From NCBI GenBank assembly GCA_017470325.1, contig JAFUES010000007.1, positions 62,001 through 126,000 on the forward strand: a stretch of DNA of 64,000 nucleotides, in the 5' to 3' direction. Below, one piece after another: positions 18,853-27,712 of this stretch (positions within the stretch are counted from its first letter, which is position 1; each line of letters starts with the position of its first letter). The translations under genes and the position numbers were made by a program. The DNA comes from Oscillospiraceae bacterium. Lineage in GTDB: Bacteria; Bacillota_A; Clostridia; Oscillospirales; Oscillospiraceae. The notes under the pieces are model-generated. The model did not search any database, was not told the origin of the DNA, and saw only the letters and a list, made by a program, of their open reading frames with translations.

Positions 18853-18888
18853 AAAACGGCTGTCTCGAAAGAGACAGTCGTTTTTTCA
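18853..18888. terminator. bidirectional terminator between flavoenzyme and his operon
   Basis: A 14-bp stem with a GAAA tetraloop (18853-18866 with 18871-18884), flanked by T runs in both directions. It ends both the plus-strand flavoenzyme transcript and the minus-strand histidine operon. Confidence 0.9.
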
Positions 18889-18897
18889 TTCGCTATT

Positions 18898-19674
18898 TCA
18901 ATCCATAAACAGTTTTGGACGGATCCCCTTTGCGCTCCCCTGCAGTTCCTCCAGTCCATAGAGCAGATTTCTCTTGTCGTGGCAGTCCGAAGAGAGGATC
19001 AGCGGTGCGCCCCGTTTTTCCAGCTCCCGCAGCAAAGAGGGCTCAGGGTATGGTGTGGTCCTGTAGCCCCGGGATATGGCCCCCGTGTTGATCTCGAAGA
19101 TCACGGGATATTCCAGCAGGCGGTCCATGGCTTCCAGCGCCGCTTTCCGATATCTGGGATGCGATGTGTCGAAGAGACATCCGCCCTCGTTGAACTTTGT
19201 CACCAAATCAAAATGCCCGACGATATCGCACATTGTCTTTTCATAAACCCCGGCCACCGTGGTGTAGTAGTCCTCGACAAAGCTGTAAAAGTCCCCGCCG
19301 TAATGCTCATTGACCAGGGTGATCTGGTCTGCCCTGCTCTCATCCACGGGCAGGTAACAGCCATCCCGATGCAGGAAATGGACGCTTCCGATCACATAGT
19401 CAAAGGGGCTGGTGTCCAGTTCCGAATAATAATCGTACTCGATCCCCAGGTACAGTTTGATCCGGTCTCGATACTTTTCCTGCAGCTGGCGGATCTCCTG
19501 ACCATAGGCCGCCGTCCCCGCCTCGCTCATGGTCCAGTCGGTAAAGGGCAGGTATGAGTGTCCGGAAAAGCCAAGTTGCGGGCAGCCAAGGCGGATCGCC
19601 TCCAGCACCAGCTCCTCAGGGCTGTCCTTGCCGTCGCAGTATCGGGTATGGGTATGGTAGTTGGAGAGACTCAT
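18898..19674 (-). CDS. hisK: histidinol-phosphatase, PHP family
   Basis: A 258-aa PHP-domain phosphatase removing phosphate from histidinol-phosphate. Metal ligands are the N-terminal HTH motif (NYHTHTRYCDGKDSPEE), the internal GIEYD and GSVHFL segments, GHFDLV and the C-terminal SSDCH. It is the HisJ/HisK type used when HisB lacks a phosphatase domain, as here. It is last in the operon and overlaps hisIE by 4 nt. Confidence 0.93.
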   Translation of the reverse strand: MSLSNYHTHTRYCDGKDSPEELVLEAIRLGCPQLGFSGHSYLPFTDWTMSEAGTAAYGQEIRQLQEKYRDRIKLYLGIEYDYYSELDTSPFDYVIGSVHFLHRDGCYLPVDESRADQITLVNEHYGGDFYSFVEDYYTTVAGVYEKTMCDIVGHFDLVTKFNEGGCLFDTSHPRYRKAALEAMDRLLEYPVIFEINTGAISRGYRTTPYPEPSLLRELEKRGAPLILSSDCHDKRNLLYGLEELQGSAKGIRPKLFMD

Positions 19675-20321
19675 TGGGTCATTTTCTCCTGCTTGACCTT
19701 GTGGTCGATCACATGGCGGGAAGCCAGCTCTCTCTGCACATCCTCCACACTGATGCCCATCTGGACCATCATCACCATCACGTGATAGGCCAGGTCCGCC
19801 ACCTCGTAGATCGTCTCCTTTTTATCGTCGGCCTTGGAGGCGATGATCACCTCAGTGCACTCCTCACCCACCTTCTTCAGGATCTTGTCGATGCCCTTGT
19901 CGAACAGATAGCTGGTATAGGAGCCCTCCGGCCGTTCCTCCTTGCGGCCCTGCAGCAGATCGTACAGGCCCTGGAGGCTAAACTCCGACAGGCTGTCGCT
20001 GTACCACAGCGGATTGGAAAAGCAGGAGTCCGTCCCCAGATGGCAGGCCGGGCCGTCCTTCTCCACCATGACCAGGAGCGCGTCCTTGTCACAGTCCGCC
20101 GTGATGGAGACGATGTGCTGGTAATTGCCGCTGGTCTCCCCTTTCAGCCATAGCTCCTGACGGGAGCGGCTCCAGAAGCAGGTCAAACCCTTTTCCATGG
20201 AAATCGTCAGGCTCTCCCGGTTCATATAGGCCACCGTCAGCACCTTTTTGCTGACCGCGTCAACCACCACTGCCGGGATCAACCCCTTCTCATCAAATTT
20301 CAATTCGTCGATCTTGATCAT
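19671..20321 (-). CDS. hisIE: bifunctional phosphoribosyl-AMP cyclohydrolase/phosphoribosyl-ATP pyrophosphatase
   Basis: A 216-aa fusion for steps 2 and 3 of histidine synthesis. The N-terminal HisI part (1-115) has FWSRSRQELWLKGETSGN, the zinc Cys in ADCDKDALL and the HLGTDSCF motif. The C-terminal HisE part (about 120-210) has GEECTEVIIASK and EVADLAYH, the MazG-like acidic motifs. It is 2 nt from hisF. Confidence 0.96.
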   Translation of the reverse strand: MIKIDELKFDEKGLIPAVVVDAVSKKVLTVAYMNRESLTISMEKGLTCFWSRSRQELWLKGETSGNYQHIVSITADCDKDALLVMVEKDGPACHLGTDSCFSNPLWYSDSLSEFSLQGLYDLLQGRKEERPEGSYTSYLFDKGIDKILKKVGEECTEVIIASKADDKKETIYEVADLAYHVMVMMVQMGISVEDVQRELASRHVIDHKVKQEKMTQ

Positions 20322-20323
20322 AG

Positions 20324-21082
20324 TTACAGCCTCACCACAATGTCATTTCTCCGCAGCTCCCGCTTCAGGTCCGGGATCTGGATCTCGCCAAAATGGAAAA
20401 CAGAAGCGGCCAGCCCCGCGTCGATATCCGGGATCTCCTTGAACAGCCGGACAAAATCCGCCATGGAGCCCGCGCCGCCGGAGGCGATCACCGGTACTTT
20501 AACGGCCTCCCGCACGGCCCGAAGCATCTCGATATCAAAGCCCTGCTTGACGCCGTCGGTGTCGATGGAATTGACCACCACCTCGCCGGCTCCCATGTCC
20601 ACGCACTTTTTGATCCATGCGATGGCCTCCATGCCGGTATCCTCCCGGCCGCCCTTGGCGAAGACCCGGAAGCTGCCGTCCACGCGCTTCACGTCCGCGG
20701 AGAGTACCACGCACTGGTCGCCGTATTTCCGGGCGGCCTCCCCCACCAGAGAGGGATTGCGGATGGCACCGGAGTTGACGCTGACCTTATCGGCGCCGCA
20801 CTTGAGCACCCGGTCGAAGTCCTCCACGGTGTTGATCCCGCCGCCCACAGTCAGGGGAATAAAGATGGTCTCCGCCACCCGGCGCAGGATATCCGTGAAC
20901 AAGGTCCGCCCCTCAAAGGAGGCGGTGATATCGTAAAACACCAGTTCGTCCGCGCCGTGGTCGGAGTAATATCGGCCCAGATCCACAGGCGAAGATACGT
21001 CCCGGACGCCCTCAAAGTTGACGCCCTTGACCACTCGCCCGTTTTTCACGTCCAGACAGGGTATGATTCTCTTTGTGATCAT
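20324..21082 (-). CDS. hisF: imidazole glycerol phosphate synthase, cyclase subunit
   Basis: A 252-aa TIM barrel that with HisH makes IGP and AICAR. Catalytic Asp residues lie in IPCLDVKNGRVVKGVNF and NSIDTDGVKQGFD; phosphate-binding GGG motifs are in TVGGGI and ASGGAGSM. It overlaps hisA by 4 nt. Confidence 0.97.
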   Translation of the reverse strand: MITKRIIPCLDVKNGRVVKGVNFEGVRDVSSPVDLGRYYSDHGADELVFYDITASFEGRTLFTDILRRVAETIFIPLTVGGGINTVEDFDRVLKCGADKVSVNSGAIRNPSLVGEAARKYGDQCVVLSADVKRVDGSFRVFAKGGREDTGMEAIAWIKKCVDMGAGEVVVNSIDTDGVKQGFDIEMLRAVREAVKVPVIASGGAGSMADFVRLFKEIPDIDAGLAASVFHFGEIQIPDLKRELRRNDIVVRL

Positions 21083-21792
21083 CTTGCCACCTCGATTGCT
21101 TTCGCCAGATCCAACGCCCCGGTATAGTAGGCCTTCCCGATGATGGCGCCGTACAGCCCCAGCTCCTTCAGGGCCCGCACATCTTCCATGCCGGACACGC
21201 CGCCGGAGGCTATGATCTGCATGGAATATTGCTTTGAAAGTTGCCCATACAGTTCCAGATTCGTCCCGCGCATGGCCCCGTCCCGGGAAATATCCGTGCA
21301 GATCACCATCTGCACCCCGATCTCCTGCATCCTGGCCAGGAAATCCGCAAAGGACCAGGCGGAGCTTTCCAGCCAGCCCTTGATGGCGATAAAACCGTCG
21401 CGGATATCCGCGCCTACGGCGATCCTTTCACCGTAAGCTTCCACGGCCTGCCGCAGCAGCGCCTCGTTCTGCACCGCCGCCGTCCCCAGGATCACCCGGG
21501 AAACGCCGCCGGCAATATAGCGCTCTATGGTCTCCATATCACGGATGCCGCCGCCCACCTCCACGGAGAGGCCGGTCTCTTTCGCCACACCTGTCACGAT
21601 CTCCAGGTTGGGCGTGCCGCCGTCGCGTGCGCCCTCCAGATCCACCATGTGGATCCACCGGGCCCCGCAGCGGGCAAAGTCCCGCGCCACAGCAAGAGGA
21701 TCCTCGCTGTATATGGTCATCTGCGCATAGTCCCCCTTGAACAGGCGGACTGCTTTTTTTTCGTATAGATCGATCGCCGGAAGCAGGATCAT
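21079..21792 (-). CDS. hisA: ProFAR isomerase
   Basis: A 237-aa TIM barrel, paralogue of HisF, that isomerises ProFAR to PRFAR. LLPAIDLYEKKAVRLFKGDY carries the catalytic Asp and the second half has CTDISRDGAM. Because this is a clostridial genome with a full his operon, a PriA-type dual TrpF role is unlikely, though no trpF is visible. Overlaps hisH and hisF by 4 nt. Confidence 0.97.
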   Translation of the reverse strand: MILLPAIDLYEKKAVRLFKGDYAQMTIYSEDPLAVARDFARCGARWIHMVDLEGARDGGTPNLEIVTGVAKETGLSVEVGGGIRDMETIERYIAGGVSRVILGTAAVQNEALLRQAVEAYGERIAVGADIRDGFIAIKGWLESSAWSFADFLARMQEIGVQMVICTDISRDGAMRGTNLELYGQLSKQYSMQIIASGGVSGMEDVRALKELGLYGAIIGKAYYTGALDLAKAIEVAR

Positions 21793-22406
21793 AGGGCATC
21801 CCCCTCGCAGAAGGCTCGCAGGATGTTCAGCCCGACTTCGCCGCTTTTTTCCGGATGGAACTGACAGCCCATCACGTTGTCTTTGGCCACGATCGCCGTC
21901 AGCTCCCGGCCGTATTCCGCCGTAGCCACCAGGCTGTCCTCACAGTCCTCGGCAAAGAAGGAGTGGACGAAGTACACGCAGTCCCCCTCCTGGAGATAGC
22001 GCAGCAGCTTATGCTGGTGTTTGAAGATCAGGCCGTTCCAGCCGATGTGCGGGATCATCAGATTTTCCGGGATCTGACCGTTCATATCGATCACCCGCCC
22101 CTTGAGTAACCCCAGGCCCGCATGCTCGCCATATTCGTAGCTCTTTTCAAAGAGCAGCTGCATACCCAGACAGATCCCCAGGATCTCCTTCCCGGCAGCG
22201 GCTTCTTCTTTTACCACGGCGTCCAGGCCGCTGGCATGCAGCTTGTCTGCCGCATCGCCGAAGGCGCCCACGCCCGGCAGGATGATCTTATCCGCCGCCC
22301 GGATCTGGGCCGGGTCCGCCGTTACGATGGTTTCCGCCCCGATATAACGGAGCGAAGAGCACAGGGAAAACAGGTTCCCCACACCATAATCAATGACAGC
22401 GATCAT
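21789..22406 (-). CDS. hisH: imidazole glycerol phosphate synthase, glutaminase subunit
   Basis: A 205-aa class I glutamine amidotransferase supplying ammonia to HisF. The nucleophile Cys is in [10 protein letters not shown], and the His/Glu pair in [10 protein letters not shown]. The N-terminal [10 protein letters not shown] is typical. Overlaps hisB by 4 nt. Confidence 0.97.
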   Translation of the reverse strand: MIAVIDYGVGNLFSLCSSLRYIGAETIVTADPAQIRAADKIILPGVGAFGDAADKLHASGLDAVVKEEAAAGKEILGICLGMQLLFEKSYEYGEHAGLGLLKGRVIDMNGQIPENLMIPHIGWNGLIFKHQHKLLRYLQEGDCVYFVHSFFAEDCEDSLVATAEYGRELTAIVAKDNVMGCQFHPEKSGEVGLNILRAFCEGDAL

Positions 22407-22993
22407 CCCAGCATCCCCTTGGTCGACGGCACTCTGTCCGCGTTCTTCTCGTCTATGGCTACGGCTTTGGCCAGACTTCTGGCAAAGGCCTTGAAAGCGC
22501 CTTCAATGATGTGGTGGGAATTCTTCCCGCTCAGCTGACGCAGGTGCAGCGTCACACCCGCATCCCTCGCAAAGGCCCGGAAGAACTCCTCGCACAGCTC
22601 TGTGTCGAAGTCCCCCACCTTTTCTGTGGGGATATCCAGCGCAAAATAGCTCTCGCCCCGACCGGAGATATCAACGGCGCACACGATCAAGGCTTCGTCC
22701 ATTGGCAGGATGATGTCGCCATAACGGACGATGCCCTTCTTGTCCCCCAGGGCCTGGGCCACCGCCTTGCCAAGGCAGATGCCGATATCCTCCGTGCTGT
22801 GGTGAAAGTCCACCCAGGTGTCCCCCTGGCACTTCAATTCCAGATCAAAGCTGCCATGCCGGGCAAACAGGGTCAGCATGTGGTCCAGAAAACCGATCCC
22901 GGTCTCACACTGTACCTTTCCGCTGCCGTCCAGATCCAGACTGAGGACAATATCCGTCTCTGCGGTCTTCCGCTTGATCTCCGCTGTTCTCAT
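22403..22993 (-). CDS. hisB: imidazoleglycerol-phosphate dehydratase
   Basis: A 196-aa manganese-dependent dehydratase. Metal-ligand motifs are [15 protein letters not shown] and [10 protein letters not shown]. It is monofunctional, so histidinol phosphatase is supplied by HisK at the operon end. The start at 22993 follows GGAGG at 7 nt spacing; an ATG six codons earlier lies inside that Shine-Dalgarno region. There is a 2-nt gap to hisC. Confidence 0.96.
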   Translation of the reverse strand: MRTAEIKRKTAETDIVLSLDLDGSGKVQCETGIGFLDHMLTLFARHGSFDLELKCQGDTWVDFHHSTEDIGICLGKAVAQALGDKKGIVRYGDIILPMDEALIVCAVDISGRGESYFALDIPTEKVGDFDTELCEEFFRAFARDAGVTLHLRQLSGKNSHHIIEGAFKAFARSLAKAVAIDEKNADRVPSTKGMLG

Positions 22994-22995
22994 GT

Positions 22996-24054
22996 TCACG
23001 CCTCCAAACACTCTTTGACGCCTTCCACAAAGCGTTCCATCTGTTCTCTTGTGCCGATGCTGATGCGCAGAAAGTCCCGGATCCGAGGCTTGTCAAAATG
23101 CCGGACCAGGATCCCCCTGGCTTTCAGATCCCGGTACAGCTCTCCACCGTCCACACCGGGCCGCCGGGCAAAGATGAAGTTGGCGCAGGAGGGCAGGACC
23201 TCAAAACCGAGCTCTTGCAATGCCTTTGTCGTGTACGCCCGGTTGGCCATGATGACACGGCAATTGGCCAGATAATACTCGTTTTCCTCCAGCGCGGCGA
23301 TGCCCGCGGCAGAGGTCATGCGATTGACGTTGTAGGGATTGGTGGAATATTTGATGGTATTCAGATCCCGGATCAGCGCCGCATTCCCAATACCGAAGCC
23401 CAGCCGGGCCCCCGCCATGGAGCGGGACTTGGAAAAGGTACCTGTGACCAGAAGGTTTTCATACCGGTCCACCAGGCACACGGCACTCTCCCCACCGAAA
23501 TCCACATAGGCCTCGTCCACGATGACCACGCCGTCCGGGTTGCCCGCTACGATCTGTTCGATCTGCTTCAGACTCAGGGTCATCCCAGTAGGCGCGTTGG
23601 GATTGGCGATCACCACGGTTTTCCCCCCGCCGCAGTAATCTGCCGGGTCGATGCTGAAATCCTCCTTCAGCGGGATCTCCTCATAGGGGATGTGGTTGAG
23701 CTGGGCAAAGACCGGATAAAAACCGTAGCTGATATCCGGGAACAGCAGGGGTCTCTCCTCGTCGGCAAAAGCCATGAAGGCGAAGTTCAGGATCTCGTCC
23801 GAACCATTGGTCATGAGCACCTGCTCGGGCTTGACGCCGTAGACCTCCGCCAGCTTCTCCGTAAGCTTGCGGCTCTCAGGATCGGAGTACAGCTGCAGCC
23901 TGGCGCATTCCCCTGCCACCGCGGCTGCCACCCCTGGCGAGGGCGGGAAGGGCGATTCATTGGTATTGAGCTTGACATACTGCATGTCCTGGGGCTGCTC
24001 CCCGGGCGTATAGGGCTCCAGCGCTGCATAGCGCTTGGTAAAAAAGCTGCTCAT
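22996..24054 (-). CDS. hisC: histidinol-phosphate aminotransferase
   Basis: A 352-aa PLP-dependent fold-type I aminotransferase. NANEPN-like [19 protein letters not shown] and the PLP-lysine motif [15 protein letters not shown] are present, plus a C-terminal substrate Arg in [11 protein letters not shown]. It overlaps hisD by 4 nt. Confidence 0.96.
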   Translation of the reverse strand: MSSFFTKRYAALEPYTPGEQPQDMQYVKLNTNESPFPPSPGVAAAVAGECARLQLYSDPESRKLTEKLAEVYGVKPEQVLMTNGSDEILNFAFMAFADEERPLLFPDISYGFYPVFAQLNHIPYEEIPLKEDFSIDPADYCGGGKTVVIANPNAPTGMTLSLKQIEQIVAGNPDGVVIVDEAYVDFGGESAVCLVDRYENLLVTGTFSKSRSMAGARLGFGIGNAALIRDLNTIKYSTNPYNVNRMTSAAGIAALEENEYYLANCRVIMANRAYTTKALQELGFEVLPSCANFIFARRPGVDGGELYRDLKARGILVRHFDKPRIRDFLRISIGTREQMERFVEGVKECLEA

Positions 24055-25331
24055 ATCGTATCCTCAAAGCGGGAGAGCACACTGCGGGCGTGGCCCTCCA
24101 GTCCCTCATTTCTGGCAAATATGGCGATCTTCCCGGCGATCTTGGAAAGAGCGTCGCCGGTATAATAGGTAAACTGGGATTTCTTTACGAAATCATCCAC
24201 GGACAGGGGCGAGGCGAACTTGGCGATACCGCCGGTGGGCAGGGTGTGATTGGGTCCCGCCATATAGTCCCCCAGGGCCTCCGGGCAGTTCTTGCCCAGG
24301 AAGATGGAGCCGGCGTTCTTGACCCGTTCCAGATAGGCAAAGGGCTCGTCCATGCACAGCTCCAGATGCTCCGGAGCGATCTCGTTGGCCACGTCGATGG
24401 CCACATCCAGGTTGTCTACCACGATGATCATGCCGTTGTTTTCCACGGACGCATTGGCGATCTCATAGCGGGGCAGGAGCCGCACCTGACGGTCCATCTC
24501 CGCCGCCACCTGCTCGGCAAAGGGGCGGCTGTCCGTCACCAGCACCGCGGTAGACATCACGTCATGCTCCGCCTGGGACAGCAGATCCGCCGCTACGATC
24601 CGGGCGTCACAGCTGTCGTCCGCCACTGCCAGCACCTCGCTGGGTCCGGCCACCACGTCGATGGCCACCTTGCCGTAGACCTGCTTTTTGGCCTCCGCCA
24701 CATAGGCGTTGCCGGGGCCGACGATCTTATAGACCGCGGGCACGCTCTCGGTGCCATAGGCCAGAGCGGCCACCGCCTGGGCGCCGCCCACCTTGAACAC
24801 CCGGTCGATCCCGGACACCCGGGCCGCCGCCAGGATAAAGGGGTCCACCTTCCCGTCCCGGGAGGGCGGCGTCACCATGACCAGCTCACTGCAGCCGGCG
24901 ATCTTGGCGGGAATGGCGTCCATTAAAACCGTGGAGGGATAGGCGGCCGTCCCATTGGGAACATACAGGCCTACCTTCTCGATGGGCGTGATCTTCTGTC
25001 CCAGGATCACCCCGTCCCTCTCCATCATCACAAAATCCTGCCGGACCTGCTTTTCATGATAGGCGCGGATGTTATCTGCCGCCTCCTGCAGGATGCTCAA
25101 AAATTCGTCGTCCACCGAAGCCATGGCTTCCGCGAACTCCGCTTCGCTCACCTCCAGGGAGCTCAGCTCTACCTTATCGAACTTTTTGGTATAGGCAAAC
25201 AGGGCCTCGTCGCCCTTTTCAACGACCTGAGCAATGATCTCCGCCACGACCTTCTCCACATCGGCGCTGCTGCCTCTGCGGGCAAAGATCTGATCATTGG
25301 AGACTTCGCCGTAATTAAAGATCCGAATCAT
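24051..25331 (-). CDS. hisD: histidinol dehydrogenase
   Basis: A 426-aa zinc enzyme oxidising histidinol to histidine in two NAD steps. Signatures are VGPGNAYVAEAKKQVYG, the zinc-site segment LLSQAEHD, APEHLEL with catalytic Glu/His, and GPNHTLPTGG. It overlaps hisG by 17 nt, more than the usual 4 nt of this operon. Confidence 0.97.
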   Translation of the reverse strand: MIRIFNYGEVSNDQIFARRGSSADVEKVVAEIIAQVVEKGDEALFAYTKKFDKVELSSLEVSEAEFAEAMASVDDEFLSILQEAADNIRAYHEKQVRQDFVMMERDGVILGQKITPIEKVGLYVPNGTAAYPSTVLMDAIPAKIAGCSELVMVTPPSRDGKVDPFILAAARVSGIDRVFKVGGAQAVAALAYGTESVPAVYKIVGPGNAYVAEAKKQVYGKVAIDVVAGPSEVLAVADDSCDARIVAADLLSQAEHDVMSTAVLVTDSRPFAEQVAAEMDRQVRLLPRYEIANASVENNGMIIVVDNLDVAIDVANEIAPEHLELCMDEPFAYLERVKNAGSIFLGKNCPEALGDYMAGPNHTLPTGGIAKFASPLSVDDFVKKSQFTYYTGDALSKIAGKIAIFARNEGLEGHARSVLSRFEDTI

Positions 25332-25953
25332 TCTTCTCTACCAAACCTTTCAGTTTTGCTGTGATCTCTTCGATCTGCTTTGTCTTGAACTTGAAGGCGG
25401 CTTTGTTGGCGATCAGTCGGGCACTGATAGGCACCACGGTCGCCACCACCTCCAGATTGTTTTCCCGCAGGGTCGTCCCGGTCTCCACAATGTCCACGAT
25501 CACATCGGACAGCCCCAGGATCGGCGCGATCTCGATGGAACCGTTGAGCTTGATGATGTCAATGTCCCGGCCCCGATCCGCGTAGTAGCGGCTGGCGATA
25601 TGGCTGAACTTGGTGGCCACCTTCAAGGTCCGCTCGCCGCTGTCGTGAAAGCCCCTGGGGGCCGCCACGGCCATGCGGCACTTGCCTATGTTCAGATCCA
25701 GCAATTCATAGATGTCCGGCTGATACTCCAGCAGGATGTCTTTTCCTGCCACGCCGATATCCGCAGCTCCCCGCTCCACATAGATGGACACGTCTGAGGG
25801 CTTGACCCAGAAGTAGCGGATCCCCACAGCCTCGTTTTCAAAGATCAGCTTGCGGTTGTTCTCCTTGATGGCCGGGCACTCATAGCCCGCCGTCTCGAAC
25901 ATGGCGTATACACTCTCGCCGAGACGCCCCTTGGGCAGCGCAACATTGATCAT
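25315..25953 (-). CDS. hisG: ATP phosphoribosyltransferase, short form
   Basis: A 212-aa catalytic subunit for the committed step, PRPP plus ATP to PR-ATP. It has ALPKGRLGE at the N-terminus, DIGVAGKDIL and DVIVDIVETGTTLREN (PRPP loop). The C-terminal regulatory domain of long HisG is absent, so activity and His feedback need HisZ, encoded next door with a 4-nt overlap. Confidence 0.96.
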   Translation of the reverse strand: MINVALPKGRLGESVYAMFETAGYECPAIKENNRKLIFENEAVGIRYFWVKPSDVSIYVERGAADIGVAGKDILLEYQPDIYELLDLNIGKCRMAVAAPRGFHDSGERTLKVATKFSHIASRYYADRGRDIDIIKLNGSIEIAPILGLSDVIVDIVETGTTLRENNLEVVATVVPISARLIANKAAFKFKTKQIEEITAKLKGLVEKNDSDL

Positions 25954-27053
25954 ACACGCCCCTCCTTCCGCAGGTCCAGCACCTGGCCATAACGCAGCTT
26001 CTCGGGGATCGCCTTCTGGGCGCTGACGCTCTTGCCCTCGCCGATCAGGCGCTTGGTTTCCCTGGCCACCAGGGCCGCGTCCTCTTCGTCGTACAGCAGC
26101 AGCACGTCCACGTCCCGGTCACGCTCCGCCCTGCCCAGATCCTCCAGCAGGTCCAGATACAGAGCGAAGCCCACAGCGCCGCCGCTTCTTCCCATTTTTT
26201 GGATCAGCTTGTCATACTGACCGCCGGACAGCACGCCCTCGCAGATCCCGCTGAGAAAGCCCTGGAACACGATGCCGTTATAGTAGTCCATGTCGTTGAC
26301 AATGGAAAAGTCGAAAAGGATATGGTCCCGCCAGGGGCTGTCCGCCAGCAGCGTCCGCAGCTGCTCCAGCTCCGCCAGGGCAGCCCGGGCGGCTTCACCG
26401 GTGCACAGGGGCTCCAAGCGGCGCAGTACGCTGTCCATCTCACCGTAGATGCCGATGAACTCGCAGATGGCCGCGGTCTTCTCCGGGGAGACTCCATTTT
26501 CTCTACAGACCCGTTCCAGATCATGGCGGTTCTTCTCCGCGATGTAATGGGTCAGCTCCCGGCGCAGCTGTACATCGTCGCTAATCTCCTCCAGCATGGC
26601 GGTCAGGACCCCCAGATGGGAGACGTCCAGCACAAAATCCTCAGAGATCAGCGCCAGGCTCTCCGCAGCCAGAGACACCACCTCATAAAGATCATAGCGG
26701 TCCAGAGCACCGATGCATTCCAGTCCCGCCTGCATGATCTCCTTGAACTGCCGGGTGCTTCCGGAGACCCGATAGACGTTCTCGTTATAGCAGACCTTCT
26801 GCTTGCAGCCGGGCTGCTCGTCCAGGTTTTTGATGATGGAGAGGGTCACGTCCGGCTTCAGCGCCATCAGCTTGCCGTCGGTGTCGTTAAAGGTGATGAT
26901 CCTGTCGCTGATCAGAAAATCCTTGTTGCGCACATAGAGGTCATATTCCTCAAACTTGCTCATCTTATAGGCCTGGTAGCCGTACTTCCCATACAGAGAG
27001 CGCAGGGCGTACACCGCCCGTTCTTCTCTTTTCAGAACTCTCTCGTCGATCAT
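25950..27053 (-). CDS. hisZ: ATP phosphoribosyltransferase regulatory subunit
   Basis: A 367-aa HisRS-like paralogue without tRNA ligase activity. It retains class II synthetase motifs (KPDVTLSI, VYRVSG, ECIGA) but lacks the C-terminal anticodon-binding domain of HisRS. It forms the hetero-octamer with short HisG and binds feedback histidine. Overlaps by 4 nt on both sides. Confidence 0.94.
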   Translation of the reverse strand: MIDERVLKREERAVYALRSLYGKYGYQAYKMSKFEEYDLYVRNKDFLISDRIITFNDTDGKLMALKPDVTLSIIKNLDEQPGCKQKVCYNENVYRVSGSTRQFKEIMQAGLECIGALDRYDLYEVVSLAAESLALISEDFVLDVSHLGVLTAMLEEISDDVQLRRELTHYIAEKNRHDLERVCRENGVSPEKTAAICEFIGIYGEMDSVLRRLEPLCTGEAARAALAELEQLRTLLADSPWRDHILFDFSIVNDMDYYNGIVFQGFLSGICEGVLSGGQYDKLIQKMGRSGGAVGFALYLDLLEDLGRAERDRDVDVLLLYDEEDAALVARETKRLIGEGKSVSAQKAIPEKLRYGQVLDLRKEGRV

Positions 27054-27346
27054 TCGCCGCTCTCCTTCTCCAGCCGCTCCAGCACCAACTGATAGCCGCC
27101 GGTGCCATAGTCCAAACAGCGGCTGACACGGCTGATGGTGGCGGAACTGACGCCGGTCTCCTTGTTGATGGCGCTGTAGCTGGTCTTGGAGCGCAGCAGC
27201 TTTGCCACCTTCAGGCGCTGGGCGATCTCAATGATCTCCCGGACCGTACAGGCGTCTTCAAAAAACATGCGGCATTCTTCTTCCGTTTCCAGGCTCACAA
27301 TGGCGCGAAACAGTTCTTTTACATCTTCTGATACCCAGTTGCTCAT
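27050..27346 (-). CDS. TrpR-superfamily regulator, YerC/HisR type
   Basis: A 98-aa DNA-binding protein of the TrpR/YerC family: an all-helical N-terminus with CTVREIIEIAQRLKVA, then a helix-turn-helix in YSAINKETGVSSATISRVSRCLDYG. YerC-type proteins have been predicted as histidine-responsive regulators (HisR) in Gram-positive bacteria. As the first gene of the complete his operon, directly behind a consensus promoter, it is a strong candidate autoregulatory repressor. Direct binding and ligand are inference. GCGAGGAG precedes the start. Confidence 0.88.
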   Translation of the reverse strand: MSNWVSEDVKELFRAIVSLETEEECRMFFEDACTVREIIEIAQRLKVAKLLRSKTSYSAINKETGVSSATISRVSRCLDYGTGGYQLVLERLEKESGE

Positions 27347-27395
27347 AAGGCTCCTCGCTTTATCGCTTTATCTGACTAATGTGATTGATGTATGC

Positions 27396-27424
27396 ATTAT
27401 AGTTCTGCCGGCCCTTTCTGTCAA
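27396..27424 (-). promoter_or_regulatory. promoter of the histidine operon
   Basis: Perfect consensus TTGACA (27419-27424) and TATAAT (27396-27401), 17-bp spacer, minus strand. Such a strong promoter implies repression; downstream, before the Shine-Dalgarno, there is a tandem GCGATAAA repeat. No T-box or His-rich leader peptide is seen. Confidence 0.88.
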
Positions 27425-27428
27425 GAGG

Positions 27429-27478
27429 AAAAATGGCCAAACCCGCCGGGCGGAAACACGCCGGGTTTGGCCATTTTA
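27429..27478. terminator. bidirectional terminator
   Basis: A long near-perfect stem (arms ATGGCCAAACCCG and its complement) with flanking A/T runs on both sides. It sits directly downstream of the 39-aa ORF on the minus strand and insulates the his promoter. Confidence 0.8.
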
Positions 27479-27503
27479 TGGGCAGACCGTACAAGGCTGC
27501 CGT

Positions 27504-27623
27504 TCAGTCTTCGTCCTCCACGTCCTGACGGAACATTTCATAGTATTCCGACTCCGAGGAGAAGAGCATGTACCTGCCGTTCACATTGCCATAATAGCCG
27601 CCTGCCGTAAAGTAACCACGCAT
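27504..27623 (-). CDS. small conserved-looking protein (39 aa)
   Basis: A 39-aa ORF from an ATG at 27623 with GGAGGT 8-9 nt upstream and a strong terminator just after the stop. It begins MRGYFTAGGYYGNVNGRYML, has an aromatic/Gly-rich first half and an acidic tail (DVEDED). It resembles short proteins I recall in clostridial genomes, but no function is known and that recollection cannot be tested here. Codon use, Shine-Dalgarno and terminator together argue it is real. Confidence 0.7.
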   Translation of the reverse strand: MRGYFTAGGYYGNVNGRYMLFSSESEYYEMFRQDVEDED

Positions 27624-27698
27624 AGGAAAGACCTCCTGTCTTTTTCTTTTCTGGTTACAGCATACAGCAAACCGAGTCCGTTAAACCGGACAATGCGG

Positions 27699-27712
27699 CC
27701 GCTGGGGCCCCC
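27699..27712 (+). repeat. 14-bp target-site duplication, left copy
   Basis: CCGCTGGGGCCCCC, identical to 29373-29386, immediately outside the left inverted repeat of the IS. The core GGGGCCCC is palindromic. Confidence 0.9.

Noticed and set aside
16796..18889. A 697-codon open frame antisense to the enoate-reductase-like gene
   Set aside because: Gly/Val/Leu/Asp-rich low-complexity translation, no homology motifs, produced by the strong codon bias on the other strand.
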